A stretch of 64,000 nucleotides of DNA from Aeromonas lacus (lineage in GTDB: Bacteria > Pseudomonadota > Gammaproteobacteria > Enterobacterales > Aeromonadaceae), in assembly GCF_000764665.1 (NCBI RefSeq), contig NZ_JRGM01000131.1:1-64000 (forward strand), given 5' to 3'. Below are positions 1-8,502 of this stretch, one piece after another. A program made the position numbers and the translations under genes. Below the pieces are notes generated by a model that was given only the letters and a program-made list of their open reading frames with translations, ran no database searches and was not told where the DNA came from. Each line of letters begins with the position of its first letter. The first letter of the stretch is position 1.

Positions 1-1
1 C

Positions 2-283
2 AATAAAGTAGTTGAGCGTTACAAAGCAACGTTTGGCATTCAAGTACAAAAAAACTGGCCTATAAATGATATCGAAGCTGCAACGTTGATTCGAAACCAC
101 TTAGTGCATCGCGGTGGAAAGGATAAAGACGGCAATCCAGTAACGATTACCGAGCAGAGCTTGGAGCAACTGTTAGACCATGCAATTGCACTTGCGGAAA
201 AGCTCAACGAAAGCGTTGACGATGTGATAAAAGCAAAAGAGCAAAGCGATATAGTGGCAAGCATTGCCAAATATGGGTTCTAA
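2..283 (+). CDS. C-terminal part of a HEPN-motif protein (5' end outside window)
   Basis: The reading frame is open from the left edge to a TAA at 281-283, so about 93 residues of a longer protein are visible. The segment contains RNHLVH, which fits the R-x4-6-H catalytic motif of HEPN ribonucleases, followed by a Gly-Gly turn and a helical, charged tail ending in KYGF. HEPN proteins are RNA-cutting toxins, abortive-infection effectors or structural RNA-binding modules. Which type this is cannot be said without the N-terminus. The segment is AT-richer than the genome to its right, and its neighbour is a phage-type small protein, so it is probably accessory DNA. The motif is seen; ribonuclease activity is inferred. 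Confidence 0.6.
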   Translation, partial: NKVVERYKATFGIQVQKNWPINDIEAATLIRNHLVHRGGKDKDGNPVTITEQSLEQLLDHAIALAEKLNESVDDVIKAKEQSDIVASIAKYGF

Positions 284-286
284 AAG

Positions 287-305
287 GAGGGGGCATTGCC
301 CCCTC
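287..305. terminator. Hairpin between two convergent genes
   Basis: Perfect 8-bp stem GAGGGGGC with loop ATT. The T-run CCTTTTAG follows it on the minus strand, so it most likely ends the minus-strand gene at 311-682. It also lies just past the stop codon of the plus-strand gene. Confidence 0.65.
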
Positions 306-310
306 AAGTA

Positions 311-682
311 TTAACGGCACAGCACTTGAAGTTGTTCTGCACTTAGCCCAGTAAAGTCTCTGCTGTTGTCACCTACGATAATGACAGTACCGAATGCAAC
401 AGGGACTTTATGGTACTGCATGTGCTCCGGCCACTGTTGATACAACCATGAATCCCTAGGGACGTACCAACGCAGCGATCCATCCATTAGCCCTTCTTCG
501 TTAACGATAACAGCCGCCCACGGCTCTCCGTGCGCTTCTAAGTACCGTGCAACCTCTATACGCCCTTGTACTGCTGCCTGCATCTGTTCAAGCAGAGATC
601 CCTTGCTGAACTCCTCTACTGTTTGCTTGAGCACCCCGTCTTGTACCGTGAACTTCAAGTACTTGTTACTATTAGTGTCCAT
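311..682 (-). CDS. Small phage-type protein resembling DUF3846
   Basis: A 123-residue soluble protein with a good ribosome site (GAGG seven bases before the ATG at 682). The C-terminal half has a VNEEGLMDG stretch and later FGTVIIVGD. These resemble the conserved pieces of DUF3846, a family found on phages and plasmids with no known biochemical function. No signal peptide or membrane segment is present. The gene converges on the HEPN-motif gene and shares its AT-richer composition, unlike the phosphopantetheinyl transferase that follows. The family assignment rests on motif resemblance and could be wrong. Confidence 0.6.
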   Translation of the reverse strand: MDTNSNKYLKFTVQDGVLKQTVEEFSKGSLLEQMQAAVQGRIEVARYLEAHGEPWAAVIVNEEGLMDGSLRWYVPRDSWLYQQWPEHMQYHKVPVAFGTVIIVGDNSRDFTGLSAEQLQVLCR

Positions 683-732
683 CGTAAAACCTCATGAGCT
701 TGTTATGCAAAGTACTACACAACGCAGCATCA

Positions 733-1452
733 TCAGTTGGACTCTTCCGAAAGGGTTTGGAACAACATGGGGGTAAGGGGATGGCAATTCAAGCGCTCAT
801 CCAGCCGGTAGCCATTGACCGCTGTCGTGGCGGCGGCAAGGCTCAGCCAGCCACTGGCAAAGGGCCAATCCTGAACCTGATAGTGCTGCTCATCGAGCTG
901 GTTATCGAGGCGCCACGCCTCGTCAGGGATGAAGCGTACTTTCTCAAGCCCGGCGGCGATGCCGCCGCCATGGGCCTTGAGCACGGCTTCCTTGCGTGAC
1001 CAGAGCCGGTAGAAGGCGCTCTCCTGCTCATTCTCCGGCAGGGCGCAGAGCCACTCATATTCACTCTGTGCATAAAACCGCCGGGCAAGGGGCAGGGGAG
1101 AGTGCCGTCTTTTGCCCAGCTCGATATCAACCCCGAGCGGCCCTTGCTGACACAGCGCCAGCACCAGCCAGGAGCCACTGTGGCTGAGATTGAAATGCCA
1201 GCGCCCATCTTGCAGCTGCGGCTTGCCGTGTTCCCCGTTGCTAAATTGCAACGCGGATGGCGAAGTGGCCAGTCTCTGTGCCAGAAGCTGGCGCAGCAAG
1301 GCCCGGCTGACCAGATACTCCTGACGGCGCAAGTTGTGGCTCATTTGCTGCCAAATATGATGTTCATCAGCCGATAACAGCTCGGGCAAGGTAGCGAGCG
1401 ATTCCTGAGCTATCAGGGCTGGATTTAACAAAAAAAGATCGGTGGCGATCAT
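733..1452 (-). CDS. 4'-phosphopantetheinyl transferase, Sfp/AcpT type
   Basis: The 239-residue protein carries the two signatures of the superfamily: GVDIELGKRR near residue 105, with the Mg-binding Asp and Glu, and WSRKEAVLKAHGGGI near residue 148. These enzymes move the phosphopantetheine arm of coenzyme A to a serine on acyl or peptidyl carrier proteins. The size and two-lobed layout match Sfp-type enzymes rather than the short AcpS type. It stands alone with no polyketide or peptide synthetase beside it, so the client carrier protein is unknown. The ATG at 1452 has only a weak ribosome site. Confidence 0.88.
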   Translation of the reverse strand: MIATDLFLLNPALIAQESLATLPELLSADEHHIWQQMSHNLRRQEYLVSRALLRQLLAQRLATSPSALQFSNGEHGKPQLQDGRWHFNLSHSGSWLVLALCQQGPLGVDIELGKRRHSPLPLARRFYAQSEYEWLCALPENEQESAFYRLWSRKEAVLKAHGGGIAAGLEKVRFIPDEAWRLDNQLDEQHYQVQDWPFASGWLSLAAATTAVNGYRLDERLNCHPLTPMLFQTLSEESN

Positions 1453-1715
1453 AATTTTTCACTTTAAAAGGGTGATGAAGCAGGGATAAATGCCACTTAT
1501 CTCTGAGCCGGATGGCTACTTTTGCGATTGTATATTGTTTGGCCATGATCACATTAATTATGAAAAATCGTGCATTTCCTTGCAAAAATGTGAGCCCGAT
1601 AGGGATTTTCACTTGCCTCGATAGAATTCTTGGATATAGTCGGGTGCTGTTGCCTTATTAATTGCCTTTCGGGGCCGTATTTTAACAAGATTTCTATTTT
1701 TGCGGGGATAAAGGA

Positions 1716-2216
1716 TTGCGCCACCTGATGCTACTGCTGGTCGCGCTCGGAATGGTGGGTTGTGCCTCGGCACCCCAAACCGAGGTCGCGAGCAAGATCG
1801 AAGTTTCCATGATGGAACCCGTTATTGAACCGGAAGCTTCGCAAACACCTGATGTGAATGAAATCCTGACAGTTTATAAAGAGTGGCGTGGCGTTCCGTA
1901 CCGGATGGGTGGCAGTAGCCAGCGTGGTATCGATTGTTCCGCTTTTGCCCGCGAAGTGTTCCGCAATGCCGTCGGTGTCGAGTTACCCCGTGACACCCGC
2001 TCTCAAGTCCATGAAGGGACTCGTGTTTCCAAGAAGGATCTGGTCGAGGGTGATCTGGTCTTCTTCAAAATCAATCGTCGTCTCAATCATGTCGGCATCT
2101 ATGTCGGGAATGGCGAGTTTATCCACGCCTCGACCCGAGCCGGTGTGACCCGCTCCAAGCTGGACAGCCAATACTGGCGCAGCAAGTTCTGGCAAGCGCG
2201 CCGGATTGATATCTGA
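1716..2216 (+). CDS. NlpC/P60 family lipoprotein (Spr/MepS-like endopeptidase)
   Basis: The first 16 residues form a lipoprotein signal ending in the lipobox MVGC, so the mature protein should be tethered to the outer membrane. The C-terminal domain is NlpC/P60, with catalytic Cys74 in GIDCSAFAREV, His125 in LNHVGIYVG and His137 in GEFIHAS. Relatives such as E. coli MepS cut peptidoglycan cross-links during wall growth. The start is uncertain. TTG at 1716 keeps a positively charged n-region but has AAAGGA almost touching it. ATG at 1728 has better spacing but loses the charge. Confidence 0.9.
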   Translation: MRHLMLLLVALGMVGCASAPQTEVASKIEVSMMEPVIEPEASQTPDVNEILTVYKEWRGVPYRMGGSSQRGIDCSAFAREVFRNAVGVELPRDTRSQVHEGTRVSKKDLVEGDLVFFKINRRLNHVGIYVGNGEFIHASTRAGVTRSKLDSQYWRSKFWQARRIDI

Positions 2217-2268
2217 GTCAGGCTGGACAAACGGCTCGCAGTACGGACTGTTTTTCCAACCTCACTTG

Positions 2269-2295
2269 AACCGGGCTCCTGAAGCCCGGTTTTTT
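2269..2295 (+). terminator. Intrinsic terminator after the NlpC/P60 gene
   Basis: AACCGGGCT pairs with AGCCCGGTT around a five-base loop and is followed by a T-run. Confidence 0.9.
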
Positions 2296-2366
2296 ATGGC
2301 TGCGATTTAGACTTTCGCAGGCCAAATCACTATAGTGTGGGCCCGTTTTTCTTCGGCAGGCCCAGC

Positions 2367-3311
2367 ATGACATCCCGCAATGACCGCAAATCCGGACTCC
2401 ATCCCCGCAATCGCCATCTCGATGGTTACGACTTTGAGGCGCTCTGCCGGCAGACTCCGGAGTTGGCCACTTATCTTTTTACCAACGACTACGGCAATCT
2501 CAGCATCGATTTTGCCGATCCCGCTGCGGTCAAGGCTCTGAACCGCGCTTTGCTGGCCCACCACTACGGCATTGTTCACTGGGATCTGCCCGCCGGTTAC
2601 CTCTGTCCACCCATTCCGGGGCGGGTCGATTATCTGCACCGGGTGGCCGATCTGCTGGCCGAGAGTGCCGGCAAGGTACCTGCTGGCAAAGGGGTGAGGG
2701 TGCTGGACATCGGGGTCGGAGCTAACTGTATCTATCCGCTGCTCGGCAGTCGTGAGTATGGCTGGCGTTTTGTAGGCTCCGATATTGATCCGGTATCGGT
2801 GAAAGCGGCTGCTCTGCTGGCCAAAAGCAATGGACTTGGCAACCAGATCGAGTGTCGCCTGCAGGGCAATCCCGAGCATATCTTTCGCGGCATCATAGGG
2901 CCGAAGGAACGCTTTGCACTGACCCTCTGTAATCCACCCTTTCACGCATCGCTGGCAGAGGCGAGCAAGGGGAGCGGGCGCAAGCTGCGCAATCTGGGCA
3001 AAGAGGTGAAGGGGGCGCCAGTACTCAATTTTGGCGGCCAGAAAGCCGAGCTTTGGTGCGATGGGGGCGAGGCGGCGTTTCTGACCAGGATGATCAATCA
3101 GAGCAAGGAGTTTGCCAGCCAGTGCCTCTGGTTCAGCTCGCTGGTCTCCAAGAAGGAGAATCTGCCAGTTGCCAAAAAGGCGTTGACCCGGGTCGGGGCT
3201 CGTGAAATTCGGGTGCTTGAGATGGCGCAGGGCAACAAGGTGAGCCGGGTGTTGGCCTGGACCTATTTCGATGATGCCGGCATGCGTGAATGGTGGTCAG
3301 CCCCGCGCTGA
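2367..3311 (+). CDS. rlmF: 23S rRNA (adenine1618-N6)-methyltransferase
   Basis: The 314-residue protein has the RlmF N-terminal signature GLHPRNRH, then a Rossmann methyltransferase core with [15 protein letters not shown] around residue 120 and the N6-adenine catalytic motif NPPF near 195. RlmF adds a methyl group to A1618 of 23S rRNA using S-adenosylmethionine. The ATG at 2367 was chosen because family members begin a few residues before GLHPRNRH. An in-frame GTG at 2337 would add ten residues that family proteins lack. It is a single gene between two intrinsic terminators. Confidence 0.95.
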   Translation: MTSRNDRKSGLHPRNRHLDGYDFEALCRQTPELATYLFTNDYGNLSIDFADPAAVKALNRALLAHHYGIVHWDLPAGYLCPPIPGRVDYLHRVADLLAESAGKVPAGKGVRVLDIGVGANCIYPLLGSREYGWRFVGSDIDPVSVKAAALLAKSNGLGNQIECRLQGNPEHIFRGIIGPKERFALTLCNPPFHASLAEASKGSGRKLRNLGKEVKGAPVLNFGGQKAELWCDGGEAAFLTRMINQSKEFASQCLWFSSLVSKKENLPVAKKALTRVGAREIRVLEMAQGNKVSRVLAWTYFDDAGMREWWSAPR

Positions 3312-3322
3312 GCTGATTGAAC

Positions 3323-3345
3323 AAGGCCCGTTGCGGGCCTTTTTT
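3323..3345 (+). terminator. Intrinsic terminator after rlmF
   Basis: AAGGCCCG and CGGGCCTT form a stem with loop TTG, followed by a T-run. Confidence 0.9.
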
Positions 3346-3474
3346 GATCGCCATGGGGATAGAAGGGAGGTCGAGATCTCTGTTGGAAATCGATTTCCTC
3401 ATTGGCAGATAATGCTTTTTGATGTGATATGAGTAGTGACTTCTGCCTTGGTACAGGTGTACGCCGAGATTTTT

Positions 3475-3504
3475 TTGCACTTTCAGCTGTAACTTTAATA
3501 AAAT
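3475..3504 (+). promoter_or_regulatory. Likely sigma-70 promoter of the MaoC-like gene
   Basis: TTGCAC at 3475-3480 and TAAAAT at 3499-3504 are 18 bases apart, in an AT-rich stretch about 50 bases before the ATG. The -10 hexamer is good and the -35 is only fair. Confidence 0.45.
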
Positions 3505-3554
3505 AGGACTGGTTAGACCTCTTTACCGGCATTGAATCACATAGGGATCGGAAC

Positions 3555-4280
3555 ATGAAAGTTGTCGATTTTCTGAAGCGCAAGCGCGAAATTCTGGCGC
3601 AGCACCCCTTTGAGCTCAAGGATTGGCTCTCTCCGGCTATCCGCGACTACTGGCGTGAGTTTCAGCAAAAGGCACATCTTCACCCTCTGCTGGGACGGGT
3701 GCTGGACTTGCAAAGCGAAGCCCAGAACGCACAGCAGCAGAATGCCGACACCGTGGCTCAGGTGGCCAACGGCCAGCCTGCCGTGGCGCAGGATCCTGCC
3801 ATCGAGCTGGAGGGCGAAGCCGCTGCGCTCTATGCCGAGCTGCAGGGCAAGATTGGCGAAGAGACCCATGTCGGCGAGTGGCTCCATATCAGCCAGCAGA
3901 TGATCGATCAGTTTGCCGCGGTGACCGGTGATCATCAGTGGATCCACACCAATCCGGAGCGTGCGGCTGCCGAGTCGCCCTTCAAGACCACCATTGCGCA
4001 CGGTTTCCTGACGCTGGCTCTGCTGCCGCAGCTGACCGGCTCGGTGGATGAATCGACTCCCGAGTTTCCGACTGCTCGCATGGTAGTGAACTTCGGGCTG
4101 GATCAGGTGCGCTTCCCGTACCCCATCAAGGTGGAGAGCAACATTCGCGCTCGCACCAGGTTGGCACGGGTTACCCCCATCAAGGGCGGGCTTGAGCTGC
4201 TCAAAGAGATCAAGGTGGAGATCGAAGGGATCCGCCGCCCGGGTTGCGTGATAGAGTCGGTGACTCGCATCTACTTCTGA
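3555..4280 (+). CDS. MaoC-like (hot-dog fold) dehydratase with N-terminal extension
   Basis: The C-terminal 140 residues are a MaoC/NodN-type hot-dog domain. The hydratase motif VTGDHQWIHTNPERA lies near residue 120, with the catalytic Asp and His, followed by IAHGFLTLALLP. Such enzymes add water to or remove it from (R)-3-hydroxyacyl thioesters. The first 85 residues are an extra helical, Gln- and Ala-rich region absent from the short PhaJ enzymes (about 134 residues). The substrate cannot be told: fatty-acid and polyhydroxyalkanoate roles are both possible. It is a single gene with its own promoter and terminator. Confidence 0.85.
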   Translation: MKVVDFLKRKREILAQHPFELKDWLSPAIRDYWREFQQKAHLHPLLGRVLDLQSEAQNAQQQNADTVAQVANGQPAVAQDPAIELEGEAAALYAELQGKIGEETHVGEWLHISQQMIDQFAAVTGDHQWIHTNPERAAAESPFKTTIAHGFLTLALLPQLTGSVDESTPEFPTARMVVNFGLDQVRFPYPIKVESNIRARTRLARVTPIKGGLELLKEIKVEIEGIRRPGCVIESVTRIYF

Positions 4281-4302
4281 TCCCTCTTCGTTGGTGATGA
4301 GC

Positions 4303-4331
4303 AAACGGGTTCGCAATAGCCAGCCCGTTTT
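4303..4331 (+). terminator. Probable terminator after the MaoC-like gene
   Basis: AAACGGG pairs with CCCGTTT across a large loop, followed by TTCATTTT. Confidence 0.6.
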
Positions 4332-4504
4332 CATTTTGGCCGTCAGGCGCTGCATGAACGTTCAGAGACGCTGCTTGCGCTTGATATGACTCACAAAATC
4401 GCGTTGTATGCGGTTAGTCAGCTCTCATTTTGGCAAGTCCGTTTCCTGAAACGGCAGCATCTTATGCCACTATCGACTTCTCAATCCCTATTCTGGAGAC
4501 GATA

Positions 4505-5920
4505 GTGCCCATCAATCACAAGATTATTCTGCCACTGTTGTTCAGTCTCTTTATCCTGCTGATACCGACGCACTGGATCCCGCTCGAGGGCATTACTGTG
4601 GTCGAGCAGCGGGTGGTCGCTATTTTCGTGCTGGCGGCGCTCTGTTGGATCCTGGAGCCCATCCCCATCTTCGCCACCTCTGTGCTGATCATCGTGCTGG
4701 AGCTGCTGTTGCTCTCCGACAAGGGGCTCTGGTTCATGACGGCAGGCAAGAGCGAGCCAGGGTTTGGTTCGCTGCTCAAGTCGACCGAGGTGATGGCAAC
4801 CTTTGCCTCACCGGTCATCATGCTCTTTCTCGGCGGCTTTTTTCTGGCCATTGCTGCAACCAAATACCATCTGGATGTGAATCTGGCGCGGGTGCTGCTG
4901 CGCCCTTTCGGCCGCAACCCCAGAGTCGTGATGCTGGGGCTGATGCTCATTACCGCCACCTTCTCCATGTTCATGAGCAACACCGCTACCACGGCCATGA
5001 TGCTGGCCATTCTGGCACCGGTGCTGGCGGTATTCCCGGAGCGGGATCCGGCCAAGGTGGGGTTTGTGCTGGCCATTCCGCTGGCAGCCAATCTGGGCGG
5101 AATTGGTACCCCCATAGGCACACCGCCCAACGCGGTGGCCCTCAAGTACCTCACCGGTGAGCATGCCATCTCGTTTGGTCAGTGGATGGGGTTTGCGGTG
5201 CCCTTCGTCGCGCTCTTGCTGCTGCTTGGCTGGTTTCTGCTGGGGCGTTTCTTCCCGAGCCCGCTCAAACAGATCGAGCTGAAAATCGAGGGGCGTTTCA
5301 TGCAGACACCCCGGGCCTGGGTAGTCTATCTCACCTTCATTACCACCATAGTGCTCTGGCTGCTCGGTGATCTGCACGGCATGAACTCCTACGTCGTCGC
5401 CATGATCCCGGTCGCCGTCTTTTTGACGACAGGGATCATCACCAAGGATGACCTGCACAAGATCTCCCTCGACGTACTCTGGCTGGTGTCGGGCGGGATT
5501 GCGCTGGGGTTGGCGCTGGAGGACTCAGGGCTGGCTGAGCGTCTCATCACTCACATACCATTCCATGAGTACTCCACACTCGCCGTGCTGGTCGGGGCGT
5601 GTTTGCTGGCGGTAGTGATGGCCAACTTTATGTCCAATACGGCGACAGCCAACCTGTTGCTGCCGCTGGTGGCTGCACTGGCGGTCAGCATGCCGGAGCT
5701 TGCCGAGTGGGGCGGCAGCCACACCCTGATCCTGGCGGTGACCATCTCGGTATCGCTGGGCATGTCGCTCCCTATCAGTACGCCGCCCAATGCGCTGGCC
5801 CACGCCACCGGTCTGGTGGAGAGCCGCCAGATGGTAAGGATCGGCGTCATCATGGGGATAGTGGGCACAGTGCTGGCGATGTTGTGGATCTACCAGGTCG
5901 CGGCTTGGGGCCTGATCTAG
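4505..5920 (+). CDS. SLC13/DASS family sodium-coupled anion transporter
   Basis: A 471-residue inner-membrane carrier with about eleven hydrophobic segments. It has the duplicated family motif: SNTATTAMM near residue 160 and SNTATANLL near 380, each followed by a hairpin containing PIGTPPNAVAL or PISTPPNALAH. These repeats form the sodium and carboxylate sites of divalent anion:Na+ symporters such as VcINDY. The substrate is therefore probably a C4-dicarboxylate or a similar anion. GTG at 4505 is chosen because GGAGA lies just upstream and the protein then begins with the first helix. An in-frame start at 4430 would add 25 polar residues. Confidence 0.9.
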   Translation: MPINHKIILPLLFSLFILLIPTHWIPLEGITVVEQRVVAIFVLAALCWILEPIPIFATSVLIIVLELLLLSDKGLWFMTAGKSEPGFGSLLKSTEVMATFASPVIMLFLGGFFLAIAATKYHLDVNLARVLLRPFGRNPRVVMLGLMLITATFSMFMSNTATTAMMLAILAPVLAVFPERDPAKVGFVLAIPLAANLGGIGTPIGTPPNAVALKYLTGEHAISFGQWMGFAVPFVALLLLLGWFLLGRFFPSPLKQIELKIEGRFMQTPRAWVVYLTFITTIVLWLLGDLHGMNSYVVAMIPVAVFLTTGIITKDDLHKISLDVLWLVSGGIALGLALEDSGLAERLITHIPFHEYSTLAVLVGACLLAVVMANFMSNTATANLLLPLVAALAVSMPELAEWGGSHTLILAVTISVSLGMSLPISTPPNALAHATGLVESRQMVRIGVIMGIVGTVLAMLWIYQVAAWGLI

Positions 5921-5941
5921 CTGCCAGTCTGTGTGTCTCAT

Positions 5942-5972
5942 AAAAGGAGGAGCCAATCTGGCTCCTCCTTTT
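5942..5972. terminator. Bidirectional terminator between convergent genes
   Basis: AAAAGGAGGAGCC and its exact complement form a 13-bp stem with a five-base loop. There are T-runs on both strands, so it serves the SLC13 gene and the DUF481 gene. Confidence 0.92.
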
Positions 5973-5986
5973 GATTACTCTTGGGC

Positions 5987-6973
5987 CTAGAAACTGGCAC
6001 CCAGACTGAGAAGGTGTTTGTAATCAGTTTTGTTGAGAGACTGGCTGAACGGGCCCAGGTTGAACTCCCCTTCCTCTCGCTCGACTTCAGTGCTCCACGA
6101 GAGGCGCAGGTGGTCGTTGAAGTAGTAACGCATGCCTATGCTGCCAGAGATATCCTGATTGAGAGTGATATAGGGGGAGGGTTGAGCCAGATACTTGGTA
6201 TAGCTTCCTTTGCTGAACAGCTCGAATGGTTGCTGCCAGAAAGAGAGCGGTTGGCGGTAGTCCCAGAGTAGCTCCCCGATGGGATAGCTGATGGTATGTG
6301 AGCTTGAATAAAATATGCTCAGCAGCTCATTGTTGCGATAGTAGGCTCGCAGCATGCCTCCCTGGGCAATAAGCTCGAGCCGCCTTTTTTTGTCATTCCA
6401 GAAGCGATAACCGGGGCCTGAACCAAAATCGAGTTTCAGGTAGTTGTCGTCAAGCATGTCATATTCGGCATTGATCGAGCTGCGAATGAACCAGTGTTGA
6501 TCGAAGAAGTAGTCGAGGGTGGGAGTCACCTTGTAGTCATGGTTATCGGTGACGTTGTTGGAGGTTTCGTAGTTATATTCTCCCGACAGAGTGTAACGCC
6601 AGTCGAGATTGGCCACTTCAGTCGTGCCTTTGACGTTGACGTTGTTGGTCTTCTTGTCGTTGTCCCTGATCTTGACGTTGAGGTCGCCACTGCCGCTCCA
6701 TAACCAGGTATTGCGTTCGTCATTCCCATCCTCGAACAGTTTTATGCCTCCCTTGGCTGTCGCCTTGGGCTTGTCCTGCTTTTCGAGTCGCCAGCGTTTT
6801 ATGGCATCACGCTTGACGGTGACTGACCCGCTATAGGGCAGGGCAATCCGTACCGACTGGTCGGTGATCTCTTCAATGGTACCGGTTAGGCGATCACCAT
6901 TTTGCATCCATAGGATGTCTTTGGCCCAAAGCGGCGGGCAGGAGAACAACAAAAAGAGCAGCAGGTATCTCAT
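5987..6973 (-). CDS. DUF481 outer-membrane protein (YdiY-like)
   Basis: The 328-residue protein begins with the signal peptide MRYLLLFLLFSCPPLWA. A short N-terminal domain follows (DILWMQNGDRLTGTIEEI, an SH3-like start seen in this family). The rest is amphipathic beta strands typical of DUF481, ending in LLSLGASF with a terminal Phe, as in barrel proteins. DUF481 members are outer-membrane beta barrels, some salt-induced; the function is unknown. ATG at 6973 is preferred over an in-frame TTG at 6985 that abuts its ribosome site. The gene follows the L,D-transpeptidase by 24 bases and is probably co-transcribed with it. Confidence 0.85.
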   Translation of the reverse strand: MRYLLLFLLFSCPPLWAKDILWMQNGDRLTGTIEEITDQSVRIALPYSGSVTVKRDAIKRWRLEKQDKPKATAKGGIKLFEDGNDERNTWLWSGSGDLNVKIRDNDKKTNNVNVKGTTEVANLDWRYTLSGEYNYETSNNVTDNHDYKVTPTLDYFFDQHWFIRSSINAEYDMLDDNYLKLDFGSGPGYRFWNDKKRRLELIAQGGMLRAYYRNNELLSIFYSSSHTISYPIGELLWDYRQPLSFWQQPFELFSKGSYTKYLAQPSPYITLNQDISGSIGMRYYFNDHLRLSWSTEVEREEGEFNLGPFSQSLNKTDYKHLLSLGASF

Positions 6974-6997
6974 GGTTTGGGGCAACTCCGCGCAGTG

Positions 6998-7909
6998 TCA
7001 GTTGCTGATGGGCTTGGGCAAGCCATTCTTCAGTGCCATAGTCGCAGCGACTGCACTCTGTTCTACTTCGGGGGCCGCAATAAATTGTTCTACCTCCGAG
7101 GTGAGAACAAGAGGCGCGCCCTGCTCCATCTCATCTTCCGTGCGTGACAGAGGAGAGTGCACCTCCAGCCAGCAACGACCATCAGGCTCGATGGCAACCT
7201 TGACCGGTTGATTGATGACCCGCACCTGCGTGCCGAGCGGCACCATCTTGAAGAGGGACTCGATATCATCAGGGCGCAGGCGGATACAGCCCGCGCTCAC
7301 CCGCAGGCCTACGCCAAAATCCTTGTTGGTACCGTGAATGAGATAGTCTCGTTTGCCATAACCCAGGCGCATGGCGAATTTGCCGAGAGGATTGTCCGGT
7401 CCCGGCGGCACAACCGCTGGCAGCGTGATCCCCTGCTGCTCCAGCCAGGATTTGCGCACCATGGGACCGGGTACCCAACTCGGATCGGGATTTTTCTCGA
7501 TGATGGTGGTGGTCATCTCGGGTGTCTCGCGACCGATGTCGCCGATCCCGATGGGCAGCACGATCACCTCCTGCTTCCCTTTCGGGAAGTAGTAGAGGCG
7601 CAGCTCGGGCAGATTAATCACTATCCCCTCGCGCGGGACATCGGGCAGCAGCATCTGGGTCGGCAGGGTCAAGCGGGTGCCCGGCTTGGGTAAATAGGGA
7701 TCAACACCGGGATTTGCTTCAAGCAGCGCCAAAAAACCAATTTGGGTATGTTTGCCAACCAGCTCCAGATACTCATCCTGCTGGATGATGTAATCCTCCA
7801 GCTCGCCAATCAGGCGGCTGCCAGCCGGTGGAAGTGGATAGCTTCTGGCCTGTACGGGCAGTGCAGAAATCAGGGCCAGCAGCAGAAAGAGGAGGGTTTT
7901 TATCGGCAT
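6998..7909 (-). CDS. L,D-transpeptidase (ErfK/YbiS/YcfS/YnhG family)
   Basis: The 303-residue protein has a signal peptide ending ALPVQA, a LysM-like peptidoglycan-binding segment at about residues 38-83, and a YkuD catalytic domain. The latter has His192 in HGTNKD and Cys208 in SAGCIRL. Periplasmic enzymes of this type make 3-3 peptidoglycan cross-links or attach Braun lipoprotein to the wall. Which reaction it performs cannot be decided from sequence. GGAA lies nine bases before the ATG at 7909. It leads a likely two-gene unit with the DUF481 barrel. Confidence 0.93.
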   Translation of the reverse strand: MPIKTLLFLLLALISALPVQARSYPLPPAGSRLIGELEDYIIQQDEYLELVGKHTQIGFLALLEANPGVDPYLPKPGTRLTLPTQMLLPDVPREGIVINLPELRLYYFPKGKQEVIVLPIGIGDIGRETPEMTTTIIEKNPDPSWVPGPMVRKSWLEQQGITLPAVVPPGPDNPLGKFAMRLGYGKRDYLIHGTNKDFGVGLRVSAGCIRLRPDDIESLFKMVPLGTQVRVINQPVKVAIEPDGRCWLEVHSPLSRTEDEMEQGAPLVLTSEVEQFIAAPEVEQSAVAATMALKNGLPKPISN

Positions 7910-8252
7910 CGGTGTTCCATCGGTTGGCGCGGGGCAAGGTGATTCCGACTTAACGCCCCGACAGTCATCTCTGTTCTTTTTTTGCCTTGTCGCGCAAGGC
8001 TATTTGCGACAAATAGCGCGTTGAGGCGACAGTAAACCAGCCAAAAGTGGCGACGGCCACCCTTTTTGTCGCAAGGGGCTGATAAACAGCGAACTACTGA
8101 CTCGAATGGCGAACAGGACAAGATGGATGAATCTTTTTATCTGGCCAGACAATCCTGTCTGGCTTGGTTGGTGTCGATAGGGTTTGCTTGGAGAGGAAGG
8201 GGGAATGATTGGCTAAAAAGCATTCACTCGATTGATAAGTAAGAAATTTTCA
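7910..8252. other. Intergenic region, no gene seen
   Basis: This spacer separates the divergent L,D-transpeptidase and tRNA-Ser genes. It holds the promoter region of the former, but no reading frame with a credible start and no terminator-like hairpin was found. A TTTTTTTGCC tract near 7975 is the only notable simple sequence. Confidence 0.5.
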
Positions 8253-8281
8253 TTGCATTATTCCCCTTGCTTGGGTAAAAA
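8253..8281 (+). promoter_or_regulatory. Promoter of tRNA-Ser
   Basis: TTGCAT at 8253-8258 and TAAAAA at 8276-8281 are separated by exactly 17 bases, with the mature tRNA starting 11 bases downstream. Confidence 0.55.
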
Positions 8282-8291
8282 ATCATCCCAC

Positions 8292-8381
8292 GGAGAGATG
8301 CCGGAGTGGCCGAACGGGATTGACTCGAAATCAATTGTGGCAGCAATGCCACCCAGGGTTCGAATCCCTGTCTCTCCGCCA
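8292..8381 (+). tRNA. tRNA-Ser (anticodon CGA)
   Basis: The 90-base gene folds into a class II tRNA with acceptor stem GGAGAGA/TCTCTCC, discriminator G and encoded CCA. The anticodon stem ATTGA/TCAAT has loop CTCGAAA, giving anticodon CGA, which reads UCG. The long variable arm (GTGGCAGCAATGCCAC) and the T-loop GGTTCGAATCC are those of serine tRNAs. No duplicated 3' end was found downstream, so there is no sign of an integrated element here. Confidence 0.97.
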
Positions 8382-8414
8382 AATCGTTACCCGGAACAGT
8401 CCGGGAAATACCTG

Positions 8415-8448
8415 AAACCCGCATAGCTGATGGCTCTGCGGGTTTTTT
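8415..8448 (+). terminator. Terminator of tRNA-Ser
   Basis: AAACCCGCA pairs with TGCGGGTTT, followed by six Ts, 34 bases after the tRNA end. Confidence 0.85.
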
Positions 8449-8502
8449 GTTTTGATTACCTGGGCTGCGTTTGATGTTTTCTGGTGTTGAAAGGAGTTAT
8501 CC

